Under the pieces are notes generated by a model. It was not told the DNA's origin. It did not search any database and was given only the letters and a program-made list of their open reading frames with translations. Below, one piece after another: positions 25,029-33,790 of a stretch of DNA of 34,698 nucleotides. Position 1 is the stretch's first letter; every line of letters starts with the position of its first letter. Where the stretch lies: positions 1 through 34,698 of the forward strand of contig NZ_JACVVE010000049.1 in assembly GCF_016648105.1 (NCBI RefSeq), in the 5' to 3' direction. The stretch is from Pseudomonas sp. S31 (GTDB lineage Bacteria; Pseudomonadota; Gammaproteobacteria; Pseudomonadales; Pseudomonadaceae). The position numbers were made by a program, and so were the translations under genes.

Positions 25029-26027
25029 ATGTCCACACTTTATCGCACGACGCTGGCAATGTGCTGCCTGGCCTCGATCCTTCCGCTCGGGGCCCAGGCC
25101 GCCGATGTCGAACCACCACCGGCGGCGACCAAGGCGCCCGCCGCCGCCGCACCGCGCGCGCCCCTGCTGGAGCGTAGTCAGGAAGATGCCCTGGCCCTGG
25201 AAGCCCGTGTGCCGAAAGCCGAACAGCAGACCTTGCAGGCCGGAGCCGAGAGCTTCCTGGCCTTGTGGAAACCGGCCAACGACGCCGACCCGCAGGGTGC
25301 GGTGATCATCGTGCCCGGTGCCGGCGAAAACGCCGACTGGCCCGACGCCGTCGGCCCGCTGCGGCGCAAGTTCCCCGACATCGGCTGGCACAGCCTGAGC
25401 GTCAGCCTGCCCGACCTGCTGGCCGACAGCCCGCAGGCCCGGGTCGAGGCCAAGCCGGCGCCGACGCCGGAACCGGGCAAGGGTGAAAGCGCCCCGGCCA
25501 AGGACACCCCTGAGGATGCCAACGCCAACGTCGCCCAGGCGACCGCCGCCGATGCCGACACCGCCGAAGGCACCGATGCCGAGGTGGCGAGCGAGCACAA
25601 CGACCAGGCCGATGCCGAGCGCATCTTCGCTCGCCTGGATGCCGCCGTTGCCTATGCCCAGCAGCACAACTCGCGCAGCATCGTGTTGATCGGCCATGGC
25701 AGCGGCGCCTACTGGGCCGCGCGCTACCTGAGCGAGAAACACCCGCCCCAGGTGCAGAAACTGGTGATGGTGGCCGCGCAGACCCCGGCCCGGGTCGAAC
25801 AGGACCTCGAGGCCCTGGCGCCGACCCTCAAGGTACCGGCCGCCGATCTCTACTTCGCGACTCGCAGTGCCGACCGCAAGGCGGCCGAGTTGCGCTTGCA
25901 GGCCAGCAAGCGGCAGAAGGACAGCCAGTACAAGCAGCTGTCGCTGATCGCCATGCCGGGCAACCCGGCGGCCGAGCAGGAGCAGATGTTCCGCCGGGTC
26001 AGGGGATGGATGCTGCCGCAGGAGTGA
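25029..26027 (+). CDS. Secreted DUF3530 alpha/beta-hydrolase-like protein
   Basis: A 332-residue exported protein of unknown function. A signal peptide ends at GAQA-ADVE (about residue 24). The core looks like an alpha/beta hydrolase: VIIVPGAGENADWP near 93-106 resembles the oxyanion region and GHGSG (Ser225) the nucleophile elbow. Between them, about 140-190 is an Ala/Glu/Pro/Asp-rich stretch with low complexity that is probably unstructured. The start codon is the ATG at MSTLYRTT; the ribosome site is weak. The gene is divergent from the sensor kinase. Hydrolase activity is inferred from the motif, not shown. Confidence 0.82.
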   Translation: MSTLYRTTLAMCCLASILPLGAQAADVEPPPAATKAPAAAAPRAPLLERSQEDALALEARVPKAEQQTLQAGAESFLALWKPANDADPQGAVIIVPGAGENADWPDAVGPLRRKFPDIGWHSLSVSLPDLLADSPQARVEAKPAPTPEPGKGESAPAKDTPEDANANVAQATAADADTAEGTDAEVASEHNDQADAERIFARLDAAVAYAQQHNSRSIVLIGHGSGAYWAARYLSEKHPPQVQKLVMVAAQTPARVEQDLEALAPTLKVPAADLYFATRSADRKAAELRLQASKRQKDSQYKQLSLIAMPGNPAAEQEQMFRRVRGWMLPQE

Positions 26028-26036
26028 CTGCGGCGC

Positions 26037-26110
26037 CTGCTTCGCGGGTAAACCCGCTCCTACAGGTTTGGCACAACTGTTCGTATGTGGAGGGTGCCCG
26101 CGGAAGCGCC
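26037..26110. repeat. REP element with degraded partner
   Basis: An intact core TTCGCGGGTAAACCCGCTCC followed by TACA lies at 26041-26064. A weak inverted counterpart with several changes (GGAGGGTGCCCGCGGAAGCG) follows at about 26089-26108. They lie between the convergent DUF3530 and djlA genes. Confidence 0.75.
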
Positions 26111-26111
26111 G

Positions 26112-26876
26112 TTACAGCCCCCGCCGCTTGCGGATCAGCGCGTAGGCCTGGTGGAGCTCACGGGTGCGCTCCGTCGCTTCGCGCACCTGCCCCTCGCTGG
26201 CGCCGGTACCGGCCAGCTTGTCCGGGTGATGCCGGCTCACCAGCCGTCGATACGCCTGCTTGACCCGAGCACCTTCGGTGTCGGCCTCCACCCCGAGCAG
26301 ACGCAGCGCCGTTGCATAGGTCATCACGCCGCTGCTGGATGGCGCCTTGCGCGGCTCGTACTCCAGCGACATCGCCTGCACCTGGCGGCGGCTGAGACCC
26401 AGTTTATGCCCCCAGTCCAGCAGCAGGTCGCGCTCGTGCTGGCCGGCCTTGCCATCGGCCCAGGCCATCCGCCAGCAGGCGCGCAAGGTACCTTCGGCGG
26501 CATGAGGCTGTAGTCGAATACGCCGTAGGTGGCCGGCCAAGCGATCCTTGCCCGCCTTACCCCGGTTGAATGCGGCAATCGCCCGCAAGCGCGCCGCGTC
26601 GGCCATGTCCAGGCGCTGCATCTCCTGCCGGGCTTGCTGGATATGCTGCTCGGCCACCCGCCCGTCGCTCTTGGCCAGGCGCCCGAGCAGCACGAACAGC
26701 AGTTCTTCGTCACGCAGGGCCGGGCGACCGCCGAGCCGCTCGCGCATGTCATCCCAGCCCTGCACGCGGATGCGTCGGTCCATCGCCTGGCCGAGCAAGC
26801 CGCCCAGCAGCGCCCCGGGAATGCTGGCGACGGCGAACCCGGCACCCAGCCCGATCAACGTGCCTGGCCACCACAT
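26112..26876 (-). CDS. djlA: DjlA-like membrane-anchored DnaJ co-chaperone
   Basis: J-domain protein of 254 residues with a Gly-rich N-terminal membrane segment (about 4-30), a TerB-like helical domain (about 55-170) and a C-terminal J domain with the HPD tripeptide at 217-219 that stimulates DnaK ATPase. The layout matches DjlA, in which the J domain faces the cytoplasm. It starts one nucleotide after the murU stop (TGA-C-ATG), so it is the third gene of amgK-murU-djlA. Confidence 0.9.
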   Translation of the reverse strand: MWWPGTLIGLGAGFAVASIPGALLGGLLGQAMDRRIRVQGWDDMRERLGGRPALRDEELLFVLLGRLAKSDGRVAEQHIQQARQEMQRLDMADAARLRAIAAFNRGKAGKDRLAGHLRRIRLQPHAAEGTLRACWRMAWADGKAGQHERDLLLDWGHKLGLSRRQVQAMSLEYEPRKAPSSSGVMTYATALRLLGVEADTEGARVKQAYRRLVSRHHPDKLAGTGASEGQVREATERTRELHQAYALIRKRRGL

Positions 26877-26877
26877 G

Positions 26878-27549
26878 TCAGGCGCGCTCGCCGATCAAGC
26901 GCTCGGCCTCGGCCAGACGCTCCTGGGTGCCGACATCGACCCAGCGGCCCTGGTAGTGCTCGCCACTCACCTGGCCCGCGGCCATGGCCTGGCGCAGCAG
27001 CGGCGCCAACTTGAAGGCGCCGGGCCGGCAACCCTCGAACAAGGCCGGGTGCAGCACCGACAGGCCACTGAAGGTCAGGGTCCCTGGCGCGTCGTCGCCA
27101 TCCACCACCTGACTGCCTTGCAAGCGGAAGTCGCCACGCCCGTGATGGCCAGGGTTGTCGACCAGCACCAGATGAGCCAGGCCCTGCAACGGCGTACGCA
27201 GCCGTGCAAGGTCGTAGTCGGTCCAGACGTCGCCGTTGATCAACAGGAACGGCGCCTCGCCCAGCAACGGCAGGGCCCTGAAGATTCCACCGCCGGTCTC
27301 CAGCGGCTCGCCTTCGGGCGAGTAGCGGATGCTCAGGCCGAAGCGGCTGCCATCGCCCAGGTGGTCTTCGATCTGCTGGCCGAGCCAGGCGTGGTTGATC
27401 ACCACTTCGGTAAAGCCCGCCGCCGCCAGGGCCCGCAGGTGGTATTCGATCAATGGCTGGCCGGCGACCGGCAGCAGCGGTTTTGGCGTATGCAGGGTCA
27501 GCGGGCGCATCCGTTCGCCTTTGCCTGCCGCCAGGATCATCGCCTTCAT
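26878..27549 (-). CDS. murU: N-acetylmuramate-1-phosphate uridylyltransferase
   Basis: Nucleotidyltransferase that makes UDP-MurNAc from MurNAc-1-phosphate and UTP, the last step of the Pseudomonas recycling route that bypasses the fosfomycin target MurA. The 223-residue protein has the signature LAAGKGERMRPLT (6-18), Lys23 and the metal-binding INGD segment (104-107). Its ATG overlaps the amgK stop. The function is established for P. putida homologues with the same gene order. Confidence 0.94.
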   Translation of the reverse strand: MKAMILAAGKGERMRPLTLHTPKPLLPVAGQPLIEYHLRALAAAGFTEVVINHAWLGQQIEDHLGDGSRFGLSIRYSPEGEPLETGGGIFRALPLLGEAPFLLINGDVWTDYDLARLRTPLQGLAHLVLVDNPGHHGRGDFRLQGSQVVDGDDAPGTLTFSGLSVLHPALFEGCRPGAFKLAPLLRQAMAAGQVSGEHYQGRWVDVGTQERLAEAERLIGERA

Positions 27550-28565
27550 GGACGCGCCTCAGCCTTCAGTTCGGCAATCAACTCGCCCAGTTCGGCCAAC
27601 TCCGTACGACGGCTGATCACTTCATCTATATAGGCGAAGAACCGCGGCACGTCCGCCAGGTAGCGCGGCTTGCCATCGCGGTGGCAAATGCGCGCGAAGA
27701 TACCGATTACCTTGAGGTGGCGCTGCACACCCATCAGGTCGCTGGCGCGGTGGAACGCCTCGAATTCGTCCTGAACAGGAATGCCTGCAGCGCGGGCCTG
27801 CTCCCAGTAGCCATGCAGCCAGCCCTCGACACGCGCCTGGGGCCAACTCAGGAAGGCATCCTTGAACAGGCAGGTGATGTCGTAGGTCACCGGACCGTAG
27901 ACGGCGTCCTGGAAATCCAGCACGCCAGGATTTGGCGCGCTCTGCATCAGGTTGCGCGGCATATAGTCGCGGTGCACCAGCACTTTGGGCTGGGCCAGGG
28001 CGCTGTCGATCAGCAGCTGGCTGACGCGTTGCCAGCGCGCCTGCTGGGCCGGGGTGAGTTCGCGGCCCAGTTCCCGGGCCACATACCACTGCGGGAACAG
28101 CTCGACTTCGCGGCGCAACAGCGCATCGTCATAGCTCGGCAGCGGCGCGTCCATCGGCAGGCGCTGAAATTTCAACAGCGCTTCGATGGCATCGGCGAAC
28201 AGGCTGTCGGCATTGTCGGCATCGATGATGTCCAGGTAGGTCTGGTGGCCCAGGTCGCCGAGCAGCAGGAAGCCGCGTTCCAGGTCCTGGGCATGGATGA
28301 CCGGCACGTGCACACCGGCGCTGGCCAGAAGGTGATCGATATCGACGAAAGGTCGGCAGTTTTCCTGGGGCGGTGGTGCATCCATGATCACGAAGCTGTG
28401 CTCGCCCCCCTGCCAGCGGAAGTAGCGACGGAAGCTCGCGTCACTGCTGGCGGCGGTCAGGCGGCCTTCGGGCACTTCGCCCCAGGCGTTGTCGCGGTAC
28501 AGGTTGTCGAGCTGTTCGGCGAGCCAGACAGTCAGTTGTTGCAGGCGTACATCGTGTTCAGGCAT
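27546..28565 (-). CDS. amgK: N-acetylmuramate/N-acetylglucosamine anomeric kinase
   Basis: Phosphorylates the anomeric hydroxyl of MurNAc or GlcNAc, feeding MurU. The 339-residue protein has the aminoglycoside-phosphotransferase fold with catalytic loop HRDYMPRN (198-205, base D200) and metal-binding DFQDA (217-221). A GGAGA lies 10 nt before the ATG. The gene diverges from lptD and overlaps murU by 4 nt. General annotation often calls this family a phosphotransferase; the position next to murU makes AmgK the better name. Confidence 0.94.
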   Translation of the reverse strand: MPEHDVRLQQLTVWLAEQLDNLYRDNAWGEVPEGRLTAASSDASFRRYFRWQGGEHSFVIMDAPPPQENCRPFVDIDHLLASAGVHVPVIHAQDLERGFLLLGDLGHQTYLDIIDADNADSLFADAIEALLKFQRLPMDAPLPSYDDALLRREVELFPQWYVARELGRELTPAQQARWQRVSQLLIDSALAQPKVLVHRDYMPRNLMQSAPNPGVLDFQDAVYGPVTYDITCLFKDAFLSWPQARVEGWLHGYWEQARAAGIPVQDEFEAFHRASDLMGVQRHLKVIGIFARICHRDGKPRYLADVPRFFAYIDEVISRRTELAELGELIAELKAEARP

Positions 28566-28696
28566 TACAAGGGTCTCCGACGGCCCTAGCCGTCAAGCGG
28601 GTCATGCTTTATTATCCAGCATCTTTTTCAGACCATCGAGAGGCGTGCGGCCCCCACACGCGGGCAGATGGCACGCAGGAAGCCCGGACTAATAAG
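28566..28696. promoter_or_regulatory. Divergent promoter region amgK / lptD
   Basis: The gap has an AT-rich centre with TATTAT on the plus strand and GATAAT on the minus strand around 28608-28616, each usable as a -10, but neither has a convincing -35. A perfect dyad GACGGC-CCTA-GCCGTC lies at 28579-28594 on the amgK side. An envelope-stress (sigmaE/AlgU) promoter for lptD was sought and not clearly seen. Confidence 0.4.
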
Positions 28697-31504
28697 ATGG
28701 CATTGAAATCCCCCGCGTTTCGTAGAAAGTTTCCGTTGCTGGTCACCGGCGGTCTGCTGGCCCTGCAACCTCTGGCCACCTCGTATGTAGTGGCTGCCGA
28801 GCAGTTCGACTGCCAAGTGTCCGCCTCCGGTGGTTGGGACTGCAAGCCCAAGACCCCTACCAGCAACCTGCCACCGCGCCCTGTGCACGATGGCGCCGCG
28901 CTGAGCTCCGGCACCGAGGCCGAGGCCAGCGAAGCCGAGCCCGCCAACAAGCCGATGCTGGTCACCGAGGCCAAGGGCCGTGGCCTGAAGTCGCGCAGCG
29001 AGGACTACAGCCACCTGGACTGGGTACCGCGTGAGAAGCTCACCGCAGCTCAGCTGGCCGAGACCGGCCCGTATTGCGGCGGCGCCTACATCGAGCCGTC
29101 ACGCCCCGGCATGGCCGACACCACGCCGAAGGACGAGTCGCCGACCTACATCAACGCCAAGGTCTCCAAGTACCAGCAGGAGCAGCAGATCGCCACCCTC
29201 GCCGGTGACGTGGTGATGCGCCAGGGCAGCATGCAGGCCGAGGCCGACGAGGCCAACCTGTACCAGGCCGAGAACCGTGGCGAGCTCAAGGGCAACGTCA
29301 AGATCCGCGACAACGGCTCGCTGGTCGTCGGCGACCAGGCACAGATCCAGCTCGACACCGGCGAAGCCCAGGTCGACAACGCCGAATACGTGATGCACAA
29401 GTCGCACATCCGCGGCAACGCCCTGTACGCCAAGCGTGGCGAGAACGCCATCATCCGCCTCAAGGACGGTACGTACACCACCTGCGAACCGGGCAGCAAC
29501 GCCTGGCAGCTGAAGGGCAACAACATCACCCTGAACCCGGCCACCGGCTTCGGTACTGCGACCAACGTCACCCTGCGGGTCAAGGATTTCCCGGTGTTCT
29601 ACACACCGTACATCTACTTCCCGATCGATGACCGTCGCCAATCCGGCTTCCTGCCGCCGTCGTTCAGTACCAGCAGCGACACTGGCTTCATGCTGGTCAC
29701 GCCGTACTACTTCAACCTGGCGCCGAACTACGACGCCACGCTGTACCCGCGCTACATGACCAAGCGTGGCCTGCTGATGGAAGGTGAGTTCCGCTACCTG
29801 ACCAAGTCCAGCGAAGGCCAGTTCGGCGGCGCGTACCTGAACGACAAGAACGACGATCGCAAGGACCAGACTGATTACAAGGATCAGCGCTGGATGATCA
29901 ACTGGCAGCATAAAGGTGGCTTGGACGAGCGCCTGATGACTGAGGTTGACTACACCGATATCAGCGATCCGTTCTACTTCCAGGACCTGGAGTCGGACCA
30001 GATCGGCGTCGAAAGCCGTGATGCGATCAATCAGCAGGGTGCGTTGACCTACCGAGGCGATGACTACGTCGCACGCCTTAACATGCATGCCTACGAGATG
30101 ACCACCATCTCGAAGATCACCCCGTACGACAAGCTGCCGCAGATCACTCTCAATGGCATGCTGCCGTACCACCCGGGTGGTTTCGACTTCAGCTACAAGA
30201 CCGAGGCCGTACGCTTCGAACGTGACCTCAAGAGCGGCACCGTCTACAACGAAGACGGCGAACTGGATACCACCGCCGGCTCTGACGGCCGCCGCCTGGA
30301 CCAGAATGTCTTCGGCCTGGCACGCGCCAACGGTACCCGCCTGAACGTGGCCCCGGCCATCAGCCTGCCGATGGAAGCCAGCTATGGCTTCATCAAGCCG
30401 AAGCTGACCTACATGTACACCCACTACGACCTGGACCTGGACAGCAAGGGCAAGAACGACCTCGCTCGCGCCAGCGACGCCACTCGCGACCTACAAGGCG
30501 ACTTCTCCAGCAGCCAGGACCGTAGCGTACCGATCTTCAGCGTCGACAGCGGCCTGTACTTCGACCGCAATACCCAGTGGTTCGGCGAGAACTACCGCCA
30601 GACCCTGGAACCGCGCCTGTTCTACCTCTACGTGCCGTACGAGGACCAGAAGGACATCCCGGTCTTCGACACCAGCGAGACGTACTTCAACTACGGTTCC
30701 CTGTTCCGCGAAAACCGCTTCTCCGGCTCCGACCGCGTCGGCGACGAGAACAAGCTGTCGCTGGGCGTGACCAACCGCTGGATCCAGGACGACGGCTTCG
30801 AGCGCCAGCGCATCAGCGTCGGCCAGGCCCTGTACTTCAAGGATCGCAAGGTCCAGCTGCCAGGCATCGACTGGCGCACCCGCGACAGCTCGCAGTCCGA
30901 CGTATCGCCGTACGCGCTGGAGTACATGCTCGCCTTCAACCGCGACTGGCGCCTGAACGCGGACTACAACTGGGACCCGGATGCTCGCAAACCACGTTCG
31001 GGTAGCGCGATGTTCCACTACCAGCCGCAAGAGAACCCGAACAAGATCGTCAACGTCGGTTATCGCTATCGCAACGACACCGTTCGTTACGACCCGCTGA
31101 CCGGTCGCTGGGGCGAGGGTGGCGACTATGGCACTCCAGGTTCCGCGAACTACATCAAGGACTACTACAAGATCCAGCAGCACGACTTCTCGGTCATCTG
31201 GCCGATCGTGCCGCAGTGGAGCGTGATCGCCCGTTGGCAGCATGACTACAACCGCAACCGCACCCTGGAAGCCATGGGCGGTTTCGAGTACGACAACTGC
31301 TGCTGGAAACTGCGCCTGATCAACCGTTACTGGCTCGACTACGACGACTTCAGCCAAGCCGCGCCACAGAACGAAAAAGGCGACCACGGCGTATTCCTGC
31401 AAATCGTCCTCAAGGGCCTCGGCGGTGTCGTAGGCAATAAGGTCGAGTCTTTCCTCGACGAAGGCATTCAAGGTTACCGTACACGTGAAGACCAAGCTTA
31501 TTGA
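28697..31504 (+). CDS. lptD: LPS-assembly outer-membrane protein LptD
   Basis: Outer-membrane translocon that, with LptE, places LPS in the outer leaflet. The 935-residue protein has a signal peptide (about 1-33), a Pseudomonas-type N-terminal extension (to about 145), a periplasmic OstA-type jellyroll (about 150-280) and a C-terminal beta barrel. Cysteines lie at 39, 49, 127, 263 and the adjacent pair 868-869 (NCCW), the last matching the paired cysteines of E. coli LptD. I start at MALKSPAFRRKF; 31 more upstream codons are open but give no signal peptide. The ribosome site is weak. surA starts inside its last 20 nt. Confidence 0.95.
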   Translation: MALKSPAFRRKFPLLVTGGLLALQPLATSYVVAAEQFDCQVSASGGWDCKPKTPTSNLPPRPVHDGAALSSGTEAEASEAEPANKPMLVTEAKGRGLKSRSEDYSHLDWVPREKLTAAQLAETGPYCGGAYIEPSRPGMADTTPKDESPTYINAKVSKYQQEQQIATLAGDVVMRQGSMQAEADEANLYQAENRGELKGNVKIRDNGSLVVGDQAQIQLDTGEAQVDNAEYVMHKSHIRGNALYAKRGENAIIRLKDGTYTTCEPGSNAWQLKGNNITLNPATGFGTATNVTLRVKDFPVFYTPYIYFPIDDRRQSGFLPPSFSTSSDTGFMLVTPYYFNLAPNYDATLYPRYMTKRGLLMEGEFRYLTKSSEGQFGGAYLNDKNDDRKDQTDYKDQRWMINWQHKGGLDERLMTEVDYTDISDPFYFQDLESDQIGVESRDAINQQGALTYRGDDYVARLNMHAYEMTTISKITPYDKLPQITLNGMLPYHPGGFDFSYKTEAVRFERDLKSGTVYNEDGELDTTAGSDGRRLDQNVFGLARANGTRLNVAPAISLPMEASYGFIKPKLTYMYTHYDLDLDSKGKNDLARASDATRDLQGDFSSSQDRSVPIFSVDSGLYFDRNTQWFGENYRQTLEPRLFYLYVPYEDQKDIPVFDTSETYFNYGSLFRENRFSGSDRVGDENKLSLGVTNRWIQDDGFERQRISVGQALYFKDRKVQLPGIDWRTRDSSQSDVSPYALEYMLAFNRDWRLNADYNWDPDARKPRSGSAMFHYQPQENPNKIVNVGYRYRNDTVRYDPLTGRWGEGGDYGTPGSANYIKDYYKIQQHDFSVIWPIVPQWSVIARWQHDYNRNRTLEAMGGFEYDNCCWKLRLINRYWLDYDDFSQAAPQNEKGDHGVFLQIVLKGLGGVVGNKVESFLDEGIQGYRTREDQAY

Positions 31505-32804
31505 TCGACTGCGCCCACTGCTGTTGGGCGCTGCATTGCTGAGTGGCGCGGTGCATGCCGCGGTGCAACCCCTGGACCGCGTGGTGGCCATCGTCGACAA
31601 CGACGTGGTCATGCAAAGCCAGCTGGACCAGCGCGTGCGCGAGGTCCAGCAGACCATCGCCAAGCGTGGCGGCGGCGTGCCGCCGTCCGGCGCGCTGGAG
31701 CAGCAGGTCCTGGAACGCCTGATCGTCGAGAACCTGCAGCTGCAGATCGGCGAGCGCTCCGGCATCCGCATCACCGACGAGGAACTGAACCAGGCCATCG
31801 GCACCATTGCCCAGCGCAACGGCATGTCCCTGGACCAGTTCCGCGCCGCCCTGGCCCACGACGGCCTGTCGTTCGACGACGCCCGCGACCAGGTCAAGCG
31901 CGAGATGATCATCAGCCGCGTGCGCCAGCGCCGCGTGGCCGAGCGCATCCAGGTGTCGGAGCAGGAAGTGAAGAACTTCCTCGCCTCCGACCTGGGCAAG
32001 ATGCAGATGTCGGAAGATTACCGCCTGGCCAACATCCTCATCCCGACCCCGGAAGCCGCCAACTCGGACGACATCCAGAAAGCTGCGCGCAAGGTCGGCG
32101 ACGTGTACCAGCAACTGCGCCAGGGCGCCGACTTCGGCCAGATGGCGATTGCCAACTCGGCCAGCGAAAACGCCCTTGAAGGCGGCGAGATGGGCTGGCG
32201 CAAAGCCGGCCAGCTGCCACCTGACTTCGCCAAGATGCTCAGCGGCATGGCCGTCGGTGACATCACCCAGCCGATCCGCATTCCCAACGGCTTCATCATC
32301 CTCAAGCTCGAGGAGAAGCGCGGTGGCAGCGAGAACGTGCTGCGCGACGAAGTCCACGTGCGCCACATCCTGATCAAGCCAAGCGAGATCCGCAGCGACG
32401 CGGCCACCGAGCAACTGGCCGAGCGCCTGTACGACCGCATCCAGAACGGCGAAGACTTCGCTGAACTGGCGAAGAGCTTCTCGGAAGACCCGGGTTCGGC
32501 GCTCAACGGCGGCGACCTCAACTGGGTCGACCCGAACAGCCTGGTACCGGAGTTCCGCGAGCAGATGGCAAACGCCCAGCAAGGCGTGGTAACCAAGCCG
32601 TTCCGTACCCAGTACGGCTGGCACATCCTCGAAGTGCTGGGCCGCCGTGCCACCGACAGCACCGAACAGGCGCGCGAGCAACAGGCACTGAACGTGCTGC
32701 GCAACCGCAAGTACGACGAAGAGCTGCAGACCTGGCTGCGCCAGATCCGCGACGAAGCCTACGTTGAAATCAAGCTGCCTGGCGCCGACCAGGCCGCCCA
32801 GTGA
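31485..32804 (+). CDS. surA: Periplasmic chaperone and peptidyl-prolyl isomerase SurA
   Basis: Escorts unfolded outer-membrane proteins, LptD among them, to the Bam complex. The 439-residue protein has a signal peptide ending at AVHA-AVQ (residue 25), an N-terminal chaperone domain, and two parvulin domains (about 178-277 and 289-387). The GTG start lies within lptD, giving a 20-nt overlap and likely translational coupling; the start is fixed by the signal peptide. Its stop overlaps the pdxA GTG. Confidence 0.95.
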   Translation: MKTKLIDRLRPLLLGAALLSGAVHAAVQPLDRVVAIVDNDVVMQSQLDQRVREVQQTIAKRGGGVPPSGALEQQVLERLIVENLQLQIGERSGIRITDEELNQAIGTIAQRNGMSLDQFRAALAHDGLSFDDARDQVKREMIISRVRQRRVAERIQVSEQEVKNFLASDLGKMQMSEDYRLANILIPTPEAANSDDIQKAARKVGDVYQQLRQGADFGQMAIANSASENALEGGEMGWRKAGQLPPDFAKMLSGMAVGDITQPIRIPNGFIILKLEEKRGGSENVLRDEVHVRHILIKPSEIRSDAATEQLAERLYDRIQNGEDFAELAKSFSEDPGSALNGGDLNWVDPNSLVPEFREQMANAQQGVVTKPFRTQYGWHILEVLGRRATDSTEQAREQQALNVLRNRKYDEELQTWLRQIRDEAYVEIKLPGADQAAQ

Positions 32805-33790
32805 AGCCCCTGCGCTTCGCCGTCACGCCCGGCGAGCCGGCCGGCATAGGCCCCGACCTTTGCCTGCTGCTCGCCGCCGAGCCCCAGCCGCACCCCCTGA
32901 TCGCCATCACCAGCCGTGACCTGCTCGCCGAGCGGGCCACCCGGTTGGGGCTGGCCGTCGACCTGGTGCCGGTCATGCCCGGCCAATGGCCAGAGCGCCC
33001 GGCACCAGCCGGCAGCCTCTACGTGTGGGACACGCCACTGGCGGCCCCGGTGACGCCCGGGCAGCTGGACAAGGCCAATGCCGCGTTCGTCCTGGAAACC
33101 CTGACCCGGGCCGGCACCGGCTGCCTGGACGGGGCGTTCGCCGGGATGATCACCGCGCCTGTGCATAAAGGCGTGATCAACGAGAGCGGCATCGGCTTTT
33201 CCGGCCATACCGAATTCCTCGCCGACCTGACCCACACCACCCAGGTGGTGATGATGCTCGCCACCCACGGCCTGCGCGTGGCGCTGGTGACCACGCACCT
33301 GCCACTGCGTGACATCGCCGATGCCATCAGCGTCGAGCGCGTGGAGCGCGTCACGCGCATCCTGCACGCCGACCTGCAGGACAAGTTCGGCATCGCCAAC
33401 CCGCGCATCCTGGTGTGCGGGCTCAACCCGCATGCCGGCGAAGGCGGCCACCTTGGCCGCGAAGAAATCGACATCATCGAACCGACACTGGCCCGCTTGC
33501 GCAGCGAAGGCATGGACCTGCGTGGCCCGCTGCCGGCCGATACCCTGTTTACCCCCAAATATCTGGAGCACTGCGACGCGGTGCTGGCGATGTACCACGA
33601 CCAGGGCCTGCCCGTACTCAAGTACAAAGGCTTCGGCGCGGCGGTCAACGTGACCCTGGGCCTGCCGATCATCCGCACCTCGGTCGATCATGGCACCGCC
33701 CTGGACCTGGCCGGCACCGGCAAGGTCGACACCGGCAGCCTGCGGGTCGCCCTGCAAACCGCCTACCAGATGGCCGAGAACCGACCATGA
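32801..33790 (+). CDS. pdxA: 4-hydroxythreonine-4-phosphate dehydrogenase
   Basis: NAD-dependent enzyme of the DXP-dependent vitamin B6 pathway. The 329-residue protein has TPGEPAGIGPD (9-19) and metal-ligand histidines at 166, 211 and 266, the same numbers as in E. coli, plus H136 in SGHTEFLA. GTG start overlapping surA (GTGA) and a 4-nt ATGA overlap with rsmA show tight coupling in the conserved surA-pdxA-rsmA order. Confidence 0.96.
   Translation: MKPLRFAVTPGEPAGIGPDLCLLLAAEPQPHPLIAITSRDLLAERATRLGLAVDLVPVMPGQWPERPAPAGSLYVWDTPLAAPVTPGQLDKANAAFVLETLTRAGTGCLDGAFAGMITAPVHKGVINESGIGFSGHTEFLADLTHTTQVVMMLATHGLRVALVTTHLPLRDIADAISVERVERVTRILHADLQDKFGIANPRILVCGLNPHAGEGGHLGREEIDIIEPTLARLRSEGMDLRGPLPADTLFTPKYLEHCDAVLAMYHDQGLPVLKYKGFGAAVNVTLGLPIIRTSVDHGTALDLAGTGKVDTGSLRVALQTAYQMAENRP

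Noticed and set aside
29099..30424. Long minus-strand open frame (441 codons) opposite lptD
   Set aside because: Mirror of lptD codon bias; Val/Ala/Leu/Arg-rich with no recognisable domain, ribosome site or promoter.
33415..33786. Extending rsmA upstream to give a 390-residue protein
   Set aside because: The extension is inside pdxA in another frame; the ATG at 33787 gives the standard 266-residue KsgA-type protein.
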